Source of the DNA: Acanthochromis polyacanthus
Lineage: Eukaryota; Chordata; Actinopteri; Pomacentridae
DNA: 64,000 nucleotides
Assembly (NCBI RefSeq): GCF_021347895.1
Contig: NC_067116.1
Coordinates: 41,311,677 to 41,375,676 of the forward strand
Direction of reading: 5' to 3'
Shown: piece by piece, positions 10,412 through 21,745 of the stretch
How positions within the stretch are numbered: the first letter of the stretch is position 1
How the letters are laid out: the number at the start of each line of letters is the position of its first letter
Notes under the pieces: generated by a model
Seen by the model: the letters and a program-made list of their open reading frames with translations, nothing else
Databases searched by the model: none
Told to the model about the DNA's origin: nothing
Made by a program: the position numbers and the translations under genes

Positions 10412-13400
10412 GTAAGCCAACTTTCTGAAATATTTGACTTTTTTCCCCTTAAGATAATCAGTGCTGCAGTATATAACTTCTGCTGAAAATACGAGAATCA
10501 AGAAATGTGGTTATGGAATACAATCACAGCATTTTGTAGGTGATTTATACAGTAGATGGTAAGCACAGTATTTACAGTATGAAGTGATGCCGTTCGTTGT
10601 AATCCATTTGCAACTATTGTGTGTTTTTACACCTTCTTATAATATTCAACATATCACACCTTAAATTTGTACTGTATTTTTGTTTGTGCTGCTTAGTATT
10701 TTTAATTTAGAATCTTAAAAAACAGACTGTCGTGGTAAACTGAAGGTTAAAAGATGGAATCAGATCAAAGAGAGCACTTTATTGTCCTTTATTATTTTAT
10801 TATCATAAATACATACAATATTAGACTTTGTTTTTACATTTACAGTGTCATAGACAGCTTTTCTGAGATGTGAAGACCTGTAGAGACATTTGTTGGATTT
10901 GCAGAAACAACAGCCCCTCAACATTTCTTCTTTTCTTTTCCACAGTCACATTATCTCCTTCTTCATAAAATAATTATTTATAAAGTTATCTTGTGTGGCT
11001 TTACATGTGTGAAGGAGAGAGTTGAGTTCGCTGTAACGATTGTCACCTCATTCTTGTGACATTTATTACGGGTTTCACTTCTGCAACGTGTCATGCCCTC
11101 ACTTCCTGAGGAAGCTGACTTGCATGAAGCAACCTCTGTCCGCCTGCGTTTTAATCTGTACATCGACGTGCACTCCGGCTCATTTCACAGGGAAGATCTC
11201 ACTCTGCAAAAATGACACACAAGCTGTGGTTGGCAGTCATAGCTCAGAAAAAACAAACATTACGAAACACGCATGTGTTAAGTGGTTGTGTGAACACTGT
11301 ACTGTACTTTATGCATGCATGGCTGCAAGGATGTGTGGTTTAAAGATTTATGTTCTGCACCCTGCCACAGATTTGCTGCTGGAGGAGCTGGCCTTAAATT
11401 CAGCAGGTTCAGACGGTGTCAAAGAAAACAAGGCAAATGATGGACAGGTGAAGACAAAACCACAAAAATAAGCTCAAACTGTTCCTTGAGTATCTTCTTT
11501 ATCTCCAATTTCACATGTATGAGAACCTGAAGTTCCTTCTCAACCAACCAGCTGAAAAGCTAAGATCTGCATTCTGGAATTTGACAAAACCTACTCACAT
11601 GAACTCGTAATCTGCTGCTTCAGTCACAGCATGTTTTGGTCCACAGGCACCAGGTGGAGCATCTGCTGGAGGTACGCAGAAAGGAAAAAGCTCAGCCTGC
11701 GCAAATGTCTACAGGTGAAACATGAGGACCCAGCTGAGGCCCGATCCACATCATCTCTGGGGAGAAGAAAGAGGAAACTACTTGAAATTTGCTTCAGAGT
11801 TGTGATATTTCCTTAGAAAACAGCTGAATGTACAGAAATATGCTAATGACGTAGTGACTGTTTGAACCTTACTTACATTTCCACATTTCATCCAAGAGCA
11901 GAACCGCAAATAACGTCAAAGTTGAAGCATTAGTCCTTTCTAAATTCTGCACGGTGTATGTTCAGATTTATAGTGTCAATACTGCTTACTGGGTTACAGG
12001 TTATAGCATTTAAATTTTACAAAAAGAATTATATTTTATGACAGAAAAGTGCCATGGAAGAGACACGGTTTCTAATAGCATCACAAATTTGCCCTTAATA
12101 TTAATTAACAGTAGTCATGCTGTAACTGGAGTTTGCTTTAAGAGTATGAAATATTTTGCTCTAATGCACAATTTCTCTCTTTTCTGTAATTTAAGCGATC
12201 TTCCAGCTCCTGTGGCAGTTTCCTCAGGTGTCGACTCTCCGACTCAGGAGCTAGAATCCATCCTGCAAGACCTGATGGGTTTAGCAGAAGGGGTCAGTAC
12301 AGTGTAAACAAGTGCATGTTCGAAAATCATCAATATTAATCAATTCTGTGCTGATTTAGGCTTAATATTCTCAAGCAAGTAGTAATTCTGCAGGTTAAAA
12401 AAAATCACAAGGAACTCTAATGAACATAGAAAGAGAAAACAGCAGATATCCAGAAGTGTAACATCAGTTCCTCTTCTGTTTTTACAATTCTTAATTTACC
12501 AAAAAAAGCCACTGTATTCACAGATATACATAGTATGTTTTTTCTATGAGATGTTTATGTTTTTTATTTGCACATTTGGTATACTACGTTCAGAAATTTT
12601 TGATTGTGAAAATGCACTGACAAGATTGCTGCTTACTTTCATTGTACACTGTGCATTAACCTTAAGGGAATTCTGTTCTATTCTATTGTAATATGCAATG
12701 AAGAAATGTTTCAATAATGAGTGAAGTTAGCCATGTTTAACAACAGAGGGCAGCATTGTACTAAAGTCAACACTACTAGTACGTGGTATTGGGGTCTTGT
12801 AAAGCTTTAACCTTAGAACAGGAATCCATCTATTAAATACATAGCCAAAAAAATGACACATTTGTGCATATTTCTTCATTTAGGATAACTCAACAGCGCC
12901 ACCACCACTTACACAAAAGCAGTCTGTGAAAAAGAAAACAGAAGGTGGACAACAGAACAAGGAGGGCAGCAGCGGCCCAGCAGGCTTAGATCCAAAAACC
13001 TCGACCCAGAAAAAGAAAACAGATACTATAGATGACCTGCTGGGAGGCCTGAGCTCTGACCTGGAGAAGATCGGCGTCCGAACCACAGCCAAAGGCCACT
13101 GCGCTTCCTGCAACAAATGCATTGTGGGAAAGGTACGGTCTGAACCCACAGGACACAAAGAGGGAAAATTTCACACCCCGGTGCCAAATTGTGGAAATTT
13201 AAACAAGATGAAACAGATCAAAAGCTCTTGTCGCCTCTTTCTGCAGATGATCACAGCGCTGGGCCAAGTGTGGCACCCTGAACACTTTGTGTGCGCGGCG
13301 TGTAAAGCCGAGCTGAGCACTACGGGCTTCTTTGAGAGGGATGGGCGGCCGTACTGCGACAAAGACTACCATCAGCTCTTCTCCCCCAGATGTGCGTACT

Positions 13401-16400
13401 GCAAGGGGCCAATTCTGCAGGTGAGATGGGATCAAATTATATACAATCATATCTTCACATACAAAGATGGTCTTCATATATGTAAAGTCGAAAATTTGAC
13501 CATATGTGTCATTCTTCTAAGTGGAAAATATTCGACAAAATCCGCAATCATAAGTAATCCACAAAATACCCATTTGAAACACATCCAGCTATTCCTTTGT
13601 TTCCAGATTCATACAATAATTTCTTCTGTCGTATATTACATCCATTTATTTACACTGTAATCTTTCGCAGATTGGATGATGACATCCAGTAGTGTGTAGT
13701 TAATTTTTCCTGACGTTTCCCACATGTCATCTTAATAAATAAAACACAAAACCATACTGGGGCTGTGCAGACTGGGCTTCCAGCACGCTGCAGACCAGAG
13801 TCATTAATCAGAAACTAATGCAGCTTCTTCGAGGATTCACTTTTTTGTGGTTTCGCGATCCACAATTTTTGTGTTTCCTGACATTTGAACATGTGAGATG
13901 ATACAAAGCTTACTAATCCTCAGAGGAAGCGAATGCATGATGTAATATTTCTGTCTGGTTTACCAGAACATCCTGACAGCTCTGGACCAGAACTGGCACC
14001 CGGAGCACTTCTTCTGTACGCACTGTGGAGGCCTGTTTGGACCAGAAGGTGGGACATGTGAGCATTTGTTTCTCACCAGCGGAAACCACAACTTAACCAC
14101 ACAGTTCACACTATCTTCTATCTGCTCTAGGGTTCCTGGAGAAGGATGGGAAGCCGTATTGTTGCAAGGACTTCTACCACCTCTTTGCTCCCAAGTGTTC
14201 GGGCTGTGGGGAGTCGGTGAGGGAGAACTACCTGACTGCAGCCAATGGCACCTGGCATCCAGAGTGCTTCGTCTGCGCGGTGAGCCTCGTACCTCAGACC
14301 ACACACGCAGCTCTGGCTCCAACACAAGCCTGAGAATAAATGAGAAAGATACCCACATATTTGCTTTATTTGCAACATTTTGACCACGAGCCTGATGAAA
14401 ACCGTATGCCTGATGAATACGTCGCGGTCGAAATGATGCAGATAAATCAAGGAAACCATATTCCTCGGTGTGGGTATCTTTTTACATTCGTATTAGAAAC
14501 TACTTCTGTAATGCAGCATCTGGTCAGAAACGGTTCAGTGTGCAGCTGTTTTCCTGCTTTACTCCAGCAATGTCAAATGCTCTCCGAAGACACGCTCTGA
14601 CAGATAGGTAGAAAGTGCACGTTTAGTATTTTTTTTATAGCTATTCTTGCAGCTACTGAGAACATAAAATTCATTGTTCCCAATACCCATCACTCAAAGT
14701 TGTAACTGGCAGCATCACGTAGAACATGGAAAACATCCAGCTGAACCAATCATTACTCCAAACCAGCAGCCTGCCATTAGTGCAGAACCTAAACATTGTT
14801 TTATATGGAGCAGTCATTATCAGCGAGGTCACTTTTATCTGGCCTGTAACGGCTTAAATCTAATTCCAGCGGGCAGTGGGTCAAACACTCCATAAAGAGG
14901 ACGAAGTGGACACTCGAGACTGACCGAGACTTTTTAATCAACCTGCCGCTAAAAATAAATAAGGCAGTTCACACAATTTAGGACCTTTGCTCCTTCCGGC
15001 TCCTTTCACTGAGCCGTTCTGCAGCTTGTTCTCGTCAACAGCGGAGAGATTTTCAAACACAAATCATTAGCTTCATAAACCCCCCCCACATGGGATGAGG
15101 TCCCTCTGCTTGTTAATGAGGGGTTTTGCAGCGTTGTCCTCATCACTTGTTGGCTGATTATTATCATTAGACTCATGTCCACTCTCTCGTCGCTTTATTT
15201 TGATTGCAATCTGCATGAAAATGACCAAACATATTTGTCGTTTTAGTTTTTTTAAGAAGCGTCTTTTCTAGTAGACGTTTTGACTTGTTAAAAACAGATT
15301 TTATTATTGTAATTAATGGATTATTCCAGTGCCGTGTTCCAAGGATTTGGACTTGTGCTGCCATTTCTTACCGACACATAATAAATGGAACAGACTCATT
15401 GGTAAAGTTAAGACTTACACCTGTGCTTTTACTGCAACAGTATGACGAGTCAAAGCGTCTGCCAACACAAATGTCAGTAATCAAATTCAGGACCGTATGC
15501 AGCGTCACATTTATGTTCTCCTCGTTATTAATGGATTGCTAACAGAAACGCAGCTGTAACATTATTTCAGTTTTCGTATTAAAGGTCCACCGTCACTTCA
15601 TCATGTAGCTTTTCTTTAAATAACAGGTGACCTTTTTGGAGGCTTACAAATATATTTAGGTTTCCATTCATTACAGCAAATTATCAGATTACAGGGATTT
15701 GAGACTTATTACGGAGTTAATCCATCAGCGAGAACATTAAGTTCACATTTTGAAAAGTTGCATTAGTATTGCAGGTGAAGTGCCACTGTGAGCAGAGACT
15801 AGTTTATGTGAATTTACACTGAGATTTTAAAAAGGTGATGCTGAAATGGTAATACACTACTGTTCAAAAGTTTGGGCCCACTTAGAAATGTCCTCATTTT
15901 ATATATTTAATTCAGCTCACTGAAGGAGTAAGAAACATTTTTTTTTTAAACATTTGATCCATCTTCTTCTAACAATGTAGAATTAGCATAAGAATTCAAA
16001 GCCAGAACTCTTTTTCACAAAGCAAAGGCATTTACTGTAACACTGCCTGCAAACTGTCAATACTGTAACCATTTTCACAGCTCTTTAAGTCACTTAACAA
16101 CCCCTCTGTGTCATCCAGGCCTCTAAGTTGGATCTCCTGACTGAAAACATGAGTCAAAACCAAAGCGTCACAGATGACTGAGTAGATCAGGGATGTCAAA
16201 CTCATTCCACAAAGAGCCGGTGTGGCTGCAGGTTTTTGTTCCAACTAAGCAGCATCACACCAGACGTAACTCATTTAATCAACCGATCTCAGTCTCCGGA
16301 CAGGTGATTGGTCAGACTGTGTGCTCCAGGCTACAGCATTTAGTTCCAACATATCTACAGCACACAGTCTGACCAATCACCTGTCTGGAGACTGAGATTG

Positions 16401-17100
16401 GTCGATTAAATGAGTCACGTCTGGTGTGATGCTGCTCGGTTGGAACAAAAACCTGCAGCCACACCGGCCCTTTGTGGAATGAGTTTGACATCCCTGGAGT
16501 AGATAAAAGACAACTCAGTGCTATGTTTGCATGATTTAGGAAGTTATTAGCAGTAAAGTTGATTATAAGCCATATACATGTAGGTTAAATACAAAAAAAA
16601 AATGGTGTCACGGTCCTTTAAAAGCAGAACTTATCCAGATGTACAAGATTTACCTGCTTCTGCCTTGTTTTCATTCTCCCTGTCATCCCTCATTATTTCC
16701 CCCATCCCCTTTTGTAGACTTTTTACTACTTTGTTTTTACACAGTGTACAATTTTGCACCGTCTGCCAGCACGATTTGCATGTTAGTTTGCATATTATTT
16801 TTCCTGATTTTTCCACCTCCCTCCTCCCTCCAGGACTGTCTGAAGCCCTTCACTGACGGCTGCTTCATGGAGCTGGACGGTCGACCCCTCTGCTCGCTGC
16901 ACTTCCACTCCAGGCAGGGAACTCTGTGCGGGGGCTGCGGGGAGCCCATCGTCGGCCGCTGCATCTCCGCTATGGATCGCAAGTTTCACCCCGAGCACTT
17001 TGTTTGCGCCTTCTGTCTGCGGCAGCTCAGCCAGGGCATCTTCAAGGAGCAGAACGGGAAGCCGTACTGCTCGGCTTGTTTTAACAAACTCTTTGTGTGA
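10399..17100 (+). CDS. lpxn: leupaxin (paxillin-family LD/LIM adaptor), complete nine-exon gene
   Basis: Paxillin-family adaptor expected at focal adhesions and podosomes. In the family, LD motifs bind FAK/PYK2-type kinases and ARF-GAPs, LIM domains target adhesions, and leupaxin also enters the nucleus as a receptor coactivator. Joined coding exons are 10399-10411, 11371-11447, 11647-11714, 12196-12292, 12884-13132, 13247-13420, 13967-14048, 14131-14279 and 16834-17100, giving 1176 nt or 391 residues. From memory, human leupaxin is close to 386. All introns are GT-AG and the frame holds at every junction. LD motifs: LDLLLEEL (4-11), LESILQDL (72-79), IDDLLGGL (134-141). LIM1 runs 158-208 (C158, C161, H178, H181, C184, C187, C205, D208), LIM2 217-267, LIM3 276-326 and LIM4 335-385, all with their zinc ligands. 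The LIM4 end, [12 protein letters not shown] then NKLFV, resembles leupaxin more than paxillin or Hic-5, and three LD motifs instead of five agree. The family is certain; the paralogue is likely. Confidence 0.92.
10412..11370. other. lpxn intron 1
   Basis: 959 bp, GTAAGC to CACAG. AT-rich. The open frame beginning at 11040 on the + strand runs through the intron into exon 2 and is not a separate gene. I see no repeat or RNA gene in it. Confidence 0.7.
11371..11447 (+). CDS. lpxn: lpxn coding exon 2 (rest of LD1)
   Basis: The acceptor is CCTGCCACAG and the donor GTGAAG. It encodes residues 5-30: [11 protein letters not shown] and then an acidic/polar linker ending in GQ. With exon 1 it totals 90 nt, so intron 2 is phase 0. 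Confidence 0.88.
11647..11714 (+). CDS. lpxn: lpxn coding exon 3 (linker with ANVYS)
   Basis: The acceptor is GGTCCACAG and the donor GTGAAA. It encodes residues 31-52 plus two bases of Ser53, a Gly/Ala/Ser-rich linker ending in ANVY. An internal GTACGC at 11672 is a possible alternative donor, but using it would throw exon 4 out of frame. The Tyr sits where the family often carries phosphorylatable tyrosines, but this is inference. Confidence 0.75.
11715..12195. other. lpxn intron 3
   Basis: 481 bp of AT-rich DNA with no recognised element. Confidence 0.6.
12196..12292 (+). CDS. lpxn: lpxn coding exon 4 (second LD motif)
   Basis: The acceptor is TAATTTAAG, with a weak pyrimidine tract. The donor is GTCAGT, directly after GCA GAA GGG. 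It completes Ser53 and encodes residues 54-85, including [15 protein letters not shown], a clear LD-type amphipathic helix. It ends in phase 0. Confidence 0.88.
12641..12690 (+). mobile_element. LINE 3'-tail fragment in lpxn intron 4
   Basis: TTGTACACTGTGCATTAACC followed by GGAATTCTGTTCTATTCTATTG resembles the 3' end of fish CR1/Rex-type LINEs, whose copies end in TTCTA repeats. Only about 50 bp can be recognised. The rest of the intron (12293-12883) is AT-rich and featureless. Confidence 0.45.
12884..13132 (+). CDS. lpxn: lpxn coding exon 5 (lysine-rich linker, third LD motif, start of LIM1)
   Basis: The acceptor is TTCATTTAG and the donor GTACGG. It encodes residues 86-168: a Lys/Gln-rich linker, [16 protein letters not shown] (LD motif), then [14 protein letters not shown], which opens LIM1 with C158 and C161. 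Confidence 0.93.
13247..13420 (+). CDS. lpxn: lpxn coding exon 6 (most of LIM1, start of LIM2)
   Basis: The acceptor is CTTTCTGCAG and the donor GTGAGA. It encodes residues 169-226, with [11 protein letters not shown] and [15 protein letters not shown], the hallmark paxillin-family LIM1. It ends after [10 protein letters not shown], the first zinc pair of LIM2. Confidence 0.96.
13421..13966. other. lpxn intron 6
   Basis: 546 bp, AT-rich, GTGAGA to TACCAG. The open frame that starts in exon 5 reads through introns only by chance. No element is recognised. Confidence 0.6.
13967..14048 (+). CDS. lpxn: lpxn coding exon 7 (LIM2 core)
   Basis: The acceptor is GGTTTACCAG and the donor GTGGGA. It encodes residues 227-253 plus one base of Gly254: [17 protein letters not shown] and THCGG, carrying H237, H240, C243 and C246 of LIM2. 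Confidence 0.94.
14131..14279 (+). CDS. lpxn: lpxn coding exon 8 (end of LIM2, start of LIM3)
   Basis: The acceptor is CTGCTCTAG and the donor GTGAGC. It completes Gly254 and encodes residues 255-303: [10 protein letters not shown] (end of LIM2), then KCSGCGESV and [10 protein letters not shown] (LIM3). Confidence 0.94.
14280..15852. other. lpxn intron 8, left part
   Basis: First 1.6 kb of the longest lpxn intron (14280-16833). No exon, RNA gene or clear repeat is visible. The MITE remnant and foldback element to its right are listed separately. The remaining stretches 15901-16187 and 16505-16833 are also plain. Confidence 0.55.
15853..15900 (+). mobile_element. Tc1/mariner-type MITE terminal remnant
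   Basis: TACACTACTGTTCAAAAGTT followed by TGGGCCCACTTAGAAATGTCC matches the terminal sequence of a Tc1-like MITE that is very common in fish genomes. It begins with the TA target. The opposite terminus is not found nearby, so this is a truncated or badly decayed copy. Confidence 0.6.
16188..16496. mobile_element. hAT-type foldback MITE with perfect 8-bp target duplication
   Basis: The 309-bp element begins CAGGGATGTCAAACTC and ends with its reverse complement. The two arms (16188-16325 and 16359-16496) are near-perfect inverted repeats around a spacer of about 33 bp. GAGTAGAT stands on both sides (16180-16187 and 16497-16504), an 8-bp target-site duplication as made by hAT transposases. The CAGGG terminus is typical of hAT elements. 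It carries no coding capacity and would need a transposase in trans. It lies in lpxn intron 8. Confidence 0.93.
16834..17100 (+). CDS. lpxn: lpxn coding exon 9 (end of LIM3, LIM4, stop)
   Basis: The acceptor is a long pyrimidine tract ending CCTCCAG. It encodes residues 304-391 and the TGA at 17098-17100. It finishes LIM3 with [11 protein letters not shown] and contains all of LIM4 ([22 protein letters not shown]), ending NKLFV. It is GC-rich compared with its flanks. Confidence 0.96.
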   Translation, partial: DCLKPFTDGCFMELDGRPLCSLHFHSRQGTLCGGCGEPIVGRCISAMDRKFHPEHFVCAFCLRQLSQGIFKEQNGKPYCSACFNKLFV

Positions 17101-17181
17101 GACGTTTACAAGAGAAACCTTTCAAATGCTGCATCGCTGTCACTGCTGAGCTTGTGATTTTCTTCACGGTTTAAATGATGA

Positions 17182-17187
17182 ATTAAA
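17182..17187 (+). promoter_or_regulatory. lpxn poly(A) signal candidate (ATTAAA)
   Basis: ATTAAA, the commonest variant hexamer, lies 82 bp after the lpxn stop. A GT-rich stretch (TGTGCTGTTCTTGTGTC) follows about 12 bp later and would serve as the downstream element. No AATAAA is closer. This would give a very short 3' UTR of about 100 bp. Confidence 0.5.
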
Positions 17188-19589
17188 ATGAACCAACTGT
17201 GCTGTTCTTGTGTCACAGTGCTTTACATTCCCAGGCTGTGTTTGCACTGGGCCAGATTTTCAGTGCATCATGGCCGACTGAGGTAATGGACATTTTAAGT
17301 GATTTGGGAAACTATTATGGTGAATTATATGATTTAGAGCATGTAACGAAGGGAGTGGTGTAAATTACTGATGGATTTAAGTAGGAATATGAAGGGAACT
17401 GCTGAAACTCTATAAAATAATTAATGACAGTTGTAGAGCACAAAGAAAATACATATTTTTCCATTGAAGAAACCTTTTACACGTGAACTCTGGATGCTTC
17501 TAAAAGGTGCATTGCTGACACTTGAACTATAGTTTATGGGATTTCATACGTCCTGATCACGTAAAAATGTATAAACGGAGAAAGAAAAACACAGTGGTGC
17601 TGTTTCAATCCTCGGTTTCCATTAAGCGCTCCTCAGTTTGCCATAAGACTTGGCAGTCCGGTGATTCACTCTCGCAGTTTGTCAAGGGGCTCGTCTATGC
17701 GGGCCGATAGCTTGTATTGGCAGTGGCTGGCATGGAATCGGCTCGCCAGCCCCAGTTTCCTCTTACTCCGACTGACCACTTGGCCCCTGGCAGGCACCGG
17801 ATTCAGACAACCTCCTCCTTCTGCACACAGGCTCCTTTACAGCCGCCTATGGAAGATTAATGAAGCCGGGGAGGTTAACAAAGGTGGTTTCAGAAGAAGT
17901 GCCTTCACATCACTGCCTGTTGAGGGACGAATGAACCGCAAAGTGCTTCAAATGCTGTAGAGGAAACATTATTTTTTGGTGATGTACCTGGCAAACCGGG
18001 CTCATTTGTTATTACTGACATTATTTAGCTCACTGACAGCTAATACTGTGTGTAATACGTGAAGGTGAGACGTTCACAGTACACCTAGGATTTATTATTA
18101 AATGTGCGGTTTTGTCAATCAGTTCTGCAGGATTTAACCGTGACAAAATGTGTTTTTTACCAACACAAATTGAAAGTGAATTGCACACAGTTCTTAAATT
18201 TGGTGACCTAATTTTACTTTTTGCAGGCTTGAAATGTATCCTGCAATCTATTTTAGTAAATTTCACATTAGTGTCCCTGTACAGGAAGAAAGTCACTTAA
18301 TGCTGCTTCAGTGATTATCAAATATTTAACATCCCATCAAGGACAATGCGACACTTATGTAAACTATGTATGAATATTAACATGTCTGTAGTTGTTTTTT
18401 GATGCAGAACTATCATTAAAATCAGATGGCAGGAAATATGTCAATTATAGAAGTAAAAAAAAAAAAAAGATTATGACTGGTGTTATAAATGAACATAAAT
18501 AAAATGTTGCAATTAAAACCTTATAGTGATATTTATGGTATATATTTACCTCAATAATTTACTTATTGGGGGTTAAAACCTGACGAATTACATAAAATAC
18601 CACTTTACCTGACTATAATGCTATAATTATGGAGAATAATAAAAATTCCAAGGTATTACAGATTACAGAACTTAATCTAAATATTAAGGCTAAGAGTTAC
18701 AGTTAACATTATTAATTATGGAGATTAACCTGACAAGTTTAGAGCCAAAGTTTTAATTTCACTTCAGCATTAAGATATCTGCATTTATTCTAATATTCAA
18801 TTTGTTTTACAAGAATTATTCTTTCTATAATGTATTTTGTTATTCTACAGCACTGAGAAAAGTTACCGAACATTTCACTGCATATACTGTATGAGAAAAT
18901 AAAAAAAACCTCTTGAATCTTAACTCTCTAAAAATATACATGAAAAATCAACATCTGAAAAGTAAACGACCTCTCTGTAACCCCTCTGTACAAAATAACA
19001 GAACATTAAAGCTATAAAGGTAACGGAGTCCTTGCTGATGCCAGACCGTGCCTTATCTCATCTCCAGATGAACACTGCTGACTTTCTGTTGGCCCTGCAG
19101 GCAGCTGTCTTCAGTTTTTCTTGAAGCAACCCACTTGGGCTTGCCGTGTGAAGTTAGTGCGAGTGGGAAGAGAGGTGGGCATTAATCATGCTGTCATCAC
19201 TGTCAGAGTCGGCCTCCACAGAATACAGAGCTTGCATCATGGAAGAAGTGTGAACGTTCTGTTCGGTCGGAATCAAACCCCAGATCGTAAGTGTTTAATG
19301 AGCTCACAGACGTGTGCCCAGATTTCTGAGTTCCTATAATGTTAAATGTTAGATACACTGCAGAGATTTGCATGTTGTGTTTTAAGATACACCAGGAATT
19401 CCACTTTCCAGCATGAGTCATGTATAAAACAACATCAGCTTGGATGTGATGTGAGACTTTGTAACACGACTGTAAAATTTAACGCCGTCACATGATACGT
19501 TCATTAAACATTTTGCTTTCTGGGTGATGCTCTGTCACAACTGATTGCTATCAAAAGTGGCTGTTAGGAGAATGTTTTTCCTTCAAAGA
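17188..19589. other. intergenic DNA after lpxn, no gene seen
   Basis: AT-rich, with a poly(A) run near 18455-18469. No exon-like open frame with splice sites and no known repeat is recognised. The open frames here are short and without motifs. Confidence 0.5.
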
Positions 19590-20095
19590 GCTGTAAAGCA
19601 GCTTAAATTTAGATCAGGAAAAACACACATGCAAGCCTACTTTTCTGCTGCATTTATTTTACACCAAGTAAAACTTCTCAGGTAGAAAAGCAAAAAACGA
19701 AAATTTTTGAAACAGTCTTCCCTCCAAACAGCCATAAACCAGCTGAAGTTTAGACGAGCAAAACAAAACGCATGCAAACCTACTTTTCTGCTGTATTTAC
19801 TGAACTACATAAAGTAAGACCTGTCAGATAGACAAGCAGAAAACTAAAGTATCAAAGCTGCTTTCCCCCACAAATGCCGTCAATGAGATTTAGACAAGTT
19901 TAAATTGAGATGAGTGGAAAACATGCATGTGAACCTACTCTTCTGCTGTATTTACTGAACTACATGAACTAAAACCTCTAAAATAGAAAAGCAGAAAACT
20001 AAAATATTAAAAGTCTTTCCTATAATTGCCTTCAAAAATGTATAAATCAACTTAAGATTAGATGTGCAAAAACACACATGCAAATGTAGCACTTG
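19590..20095. repeat. degenerate tandem repeat, about 150-bp unit, 3+ copies
   Basis: A block containing CCTACTTTTCTGCTGTATTT, then AAAACTTCTCAG-like and GAAAAGCAGAAAAC-like segments, recurs with starts near 19637, 19779 and 19934 (spacings of about 142 and 155 bp), each followed by a 'TTTAGATGAGCAAAA..ATGCA' segment. Copies are clearly related but diverged. Two more partial copies lie at 21105-21260 and 21668-21745. Confidence 0.75.
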
Positions 20096-21104
20096 CAATG
20101 GAAATATGCTACCATTAGGAGGGCAAAGGGCTAAACTATAAAAGGTTCGACTCTGGGAACTGTGTGAAGATTAGTGAAGACAAGGCACACAGAAATTAAG
20201 TTACCGGTAATGAATATTTAAAAATAATCAACACAAAATACTTGAATGTATCAAAGTAGACCGATGACCAAAATAATAATACAAAACAATAAATCGGAAT
20301 CAGAAAATCAAACATTCACCTACCGTTCAATCAATTCAATTCCAAAACAGCAGCTTCACTGTAAACAATTTAAAGTGACTAGGTGCTAGGTTCCATGTCA
20401 ATAATGCAACGACAGTCCAGATTTCAGATGAGTGTGTTTCCACTATTGCTAATGGGTGCTTATCAAACTAATTCATCCATGAAAAAAAACAAGGTGAAAC
20501 CAATCCAAACCAATCTAAACAAGTCTTACCACACCATTGGGGAAGGGATGAAGCTGTGAGGCTTGAGGCCTGCCAGTGAGTGGGGTTGGTGATGGGGTGA
20601 AACTTGTCAGACTGTTTTCCAGTTCTTTTGAAGGTAGCTCGCCATCAGTTTAAATGATCCATCGAAGCCTCACCTGTTCAGCAGACAGGCTTCATCTTCA
20701 TCTTCATCATTGTCAGTCACTCACATTTTTCTTTAGTTGCTCACCAATGTTCAGCAAAATGTTTCATTCAAGTTGGTGGCATTCAGAAATCTGCAGGCAC
20801 AGTTCCAGTGGTGAAGGCCTGTTAGCATTAGCATTAGCATGAAACCAGACAGCTTTCAACTTGCTTCACATGAATTTGGGGTGATCCTGCTGTTCAAGTG
20901 ACTGTTGTGTGACTGAATGAAGCTGATGTGCTTCAAACAAAGGAACGGGGTGGATTCCAGGTGGGAGAGAGACTGCTGGTGATTGGTTCAGCTGTTGTGA
21001 GTGACGGTGAGGAGTCCGATGCTATGGCAGTGATTGATTGTGACGGGCAGGTGTCTGTTCATGTTGGGATTCCTGATGGCCAACAATGAACTATTCCAGA
21101 GTGA

Positions 21105-21260
21105 GTGCTACACAAGCCTTCTTTTCTGCTGTATTTATTTAACTAGAGAATGTAAAAGCTCGTAAAAAGAGCAAAAAACAAAAAATATTGAAACTGTCTT
21201 TAAAACCAAAAAGCCATAAACCAGCTTAAGCTTAGATAAGCAAAAATCTGATGTGTACAC
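21105..21260. repeat. displaced copy of the 150-bp repeat family
   Basis: CTTCTTTTCTGCTGTATTTA, AAAAGAGCAAAAAACAAAA and CCATAAACCAGCTTAAGC are in the same order as in the 19590-20095 cluster. About 1 kb of unrelated sequence separates it from the cluster. Confidence 0.65.
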
Positions 21261-21667
21261 AGTGTTCCTGTCCTCCAGCATTATCTGGTATAGTGCTGTG
21301 TTCCAAAAGACAATGTCGACTTTAGACCCATCAGACTACATCCACCTGGCTTCCATATGGAGGTCACTGAGTCCGATCCGGGCCAAAGTTCGAGGACAAA
21401 AAGGGAGATTTGCCATTTCTGACTTTCTCTGAAAATTTCATCCAAATCCGTTAGTTTGTTGTTGAGTAACATTGCTAACAGACAGACAAACATTGTCACA
21501 TAACTCTGCCACGTTACTTGGTGAAGTAATAAAAATAAACCAAAATATACATAAATACTAATTCTAAAATCACATTATTGCAAATGTCAGTAGTAGTGCA
21601 TGGATTATTGATAGACAGAAATACTGATACTATTGTTGCACAGATTGTACATAAACTAAGGAAATAG

Positions 21668-21745
21668 CACGTGCTGCTGTATTTACTTAACTACTTTCAG
21701 TAAAACTTCTCAGAACGAAAACCAGAAAACAAAAATATCACACGC
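21668..21745. repeat. second displaced partial copy of the 150-bp repeat family
   Basis: GCTGCTGTATTTACTTAACT followed by AGTAAAACTTCTCAGAACG and CCAGAAAACAAAAATATC repeats the core of the family. It is truncated at both ends. Confidence 0.55.

Noticed and set aside
12926..13660. 244-codon single-exon LIM protein
   Set aside because: It is lpxn exons 5 and 6 read through introns. The spliced model keeps all four LIM domains in frame.
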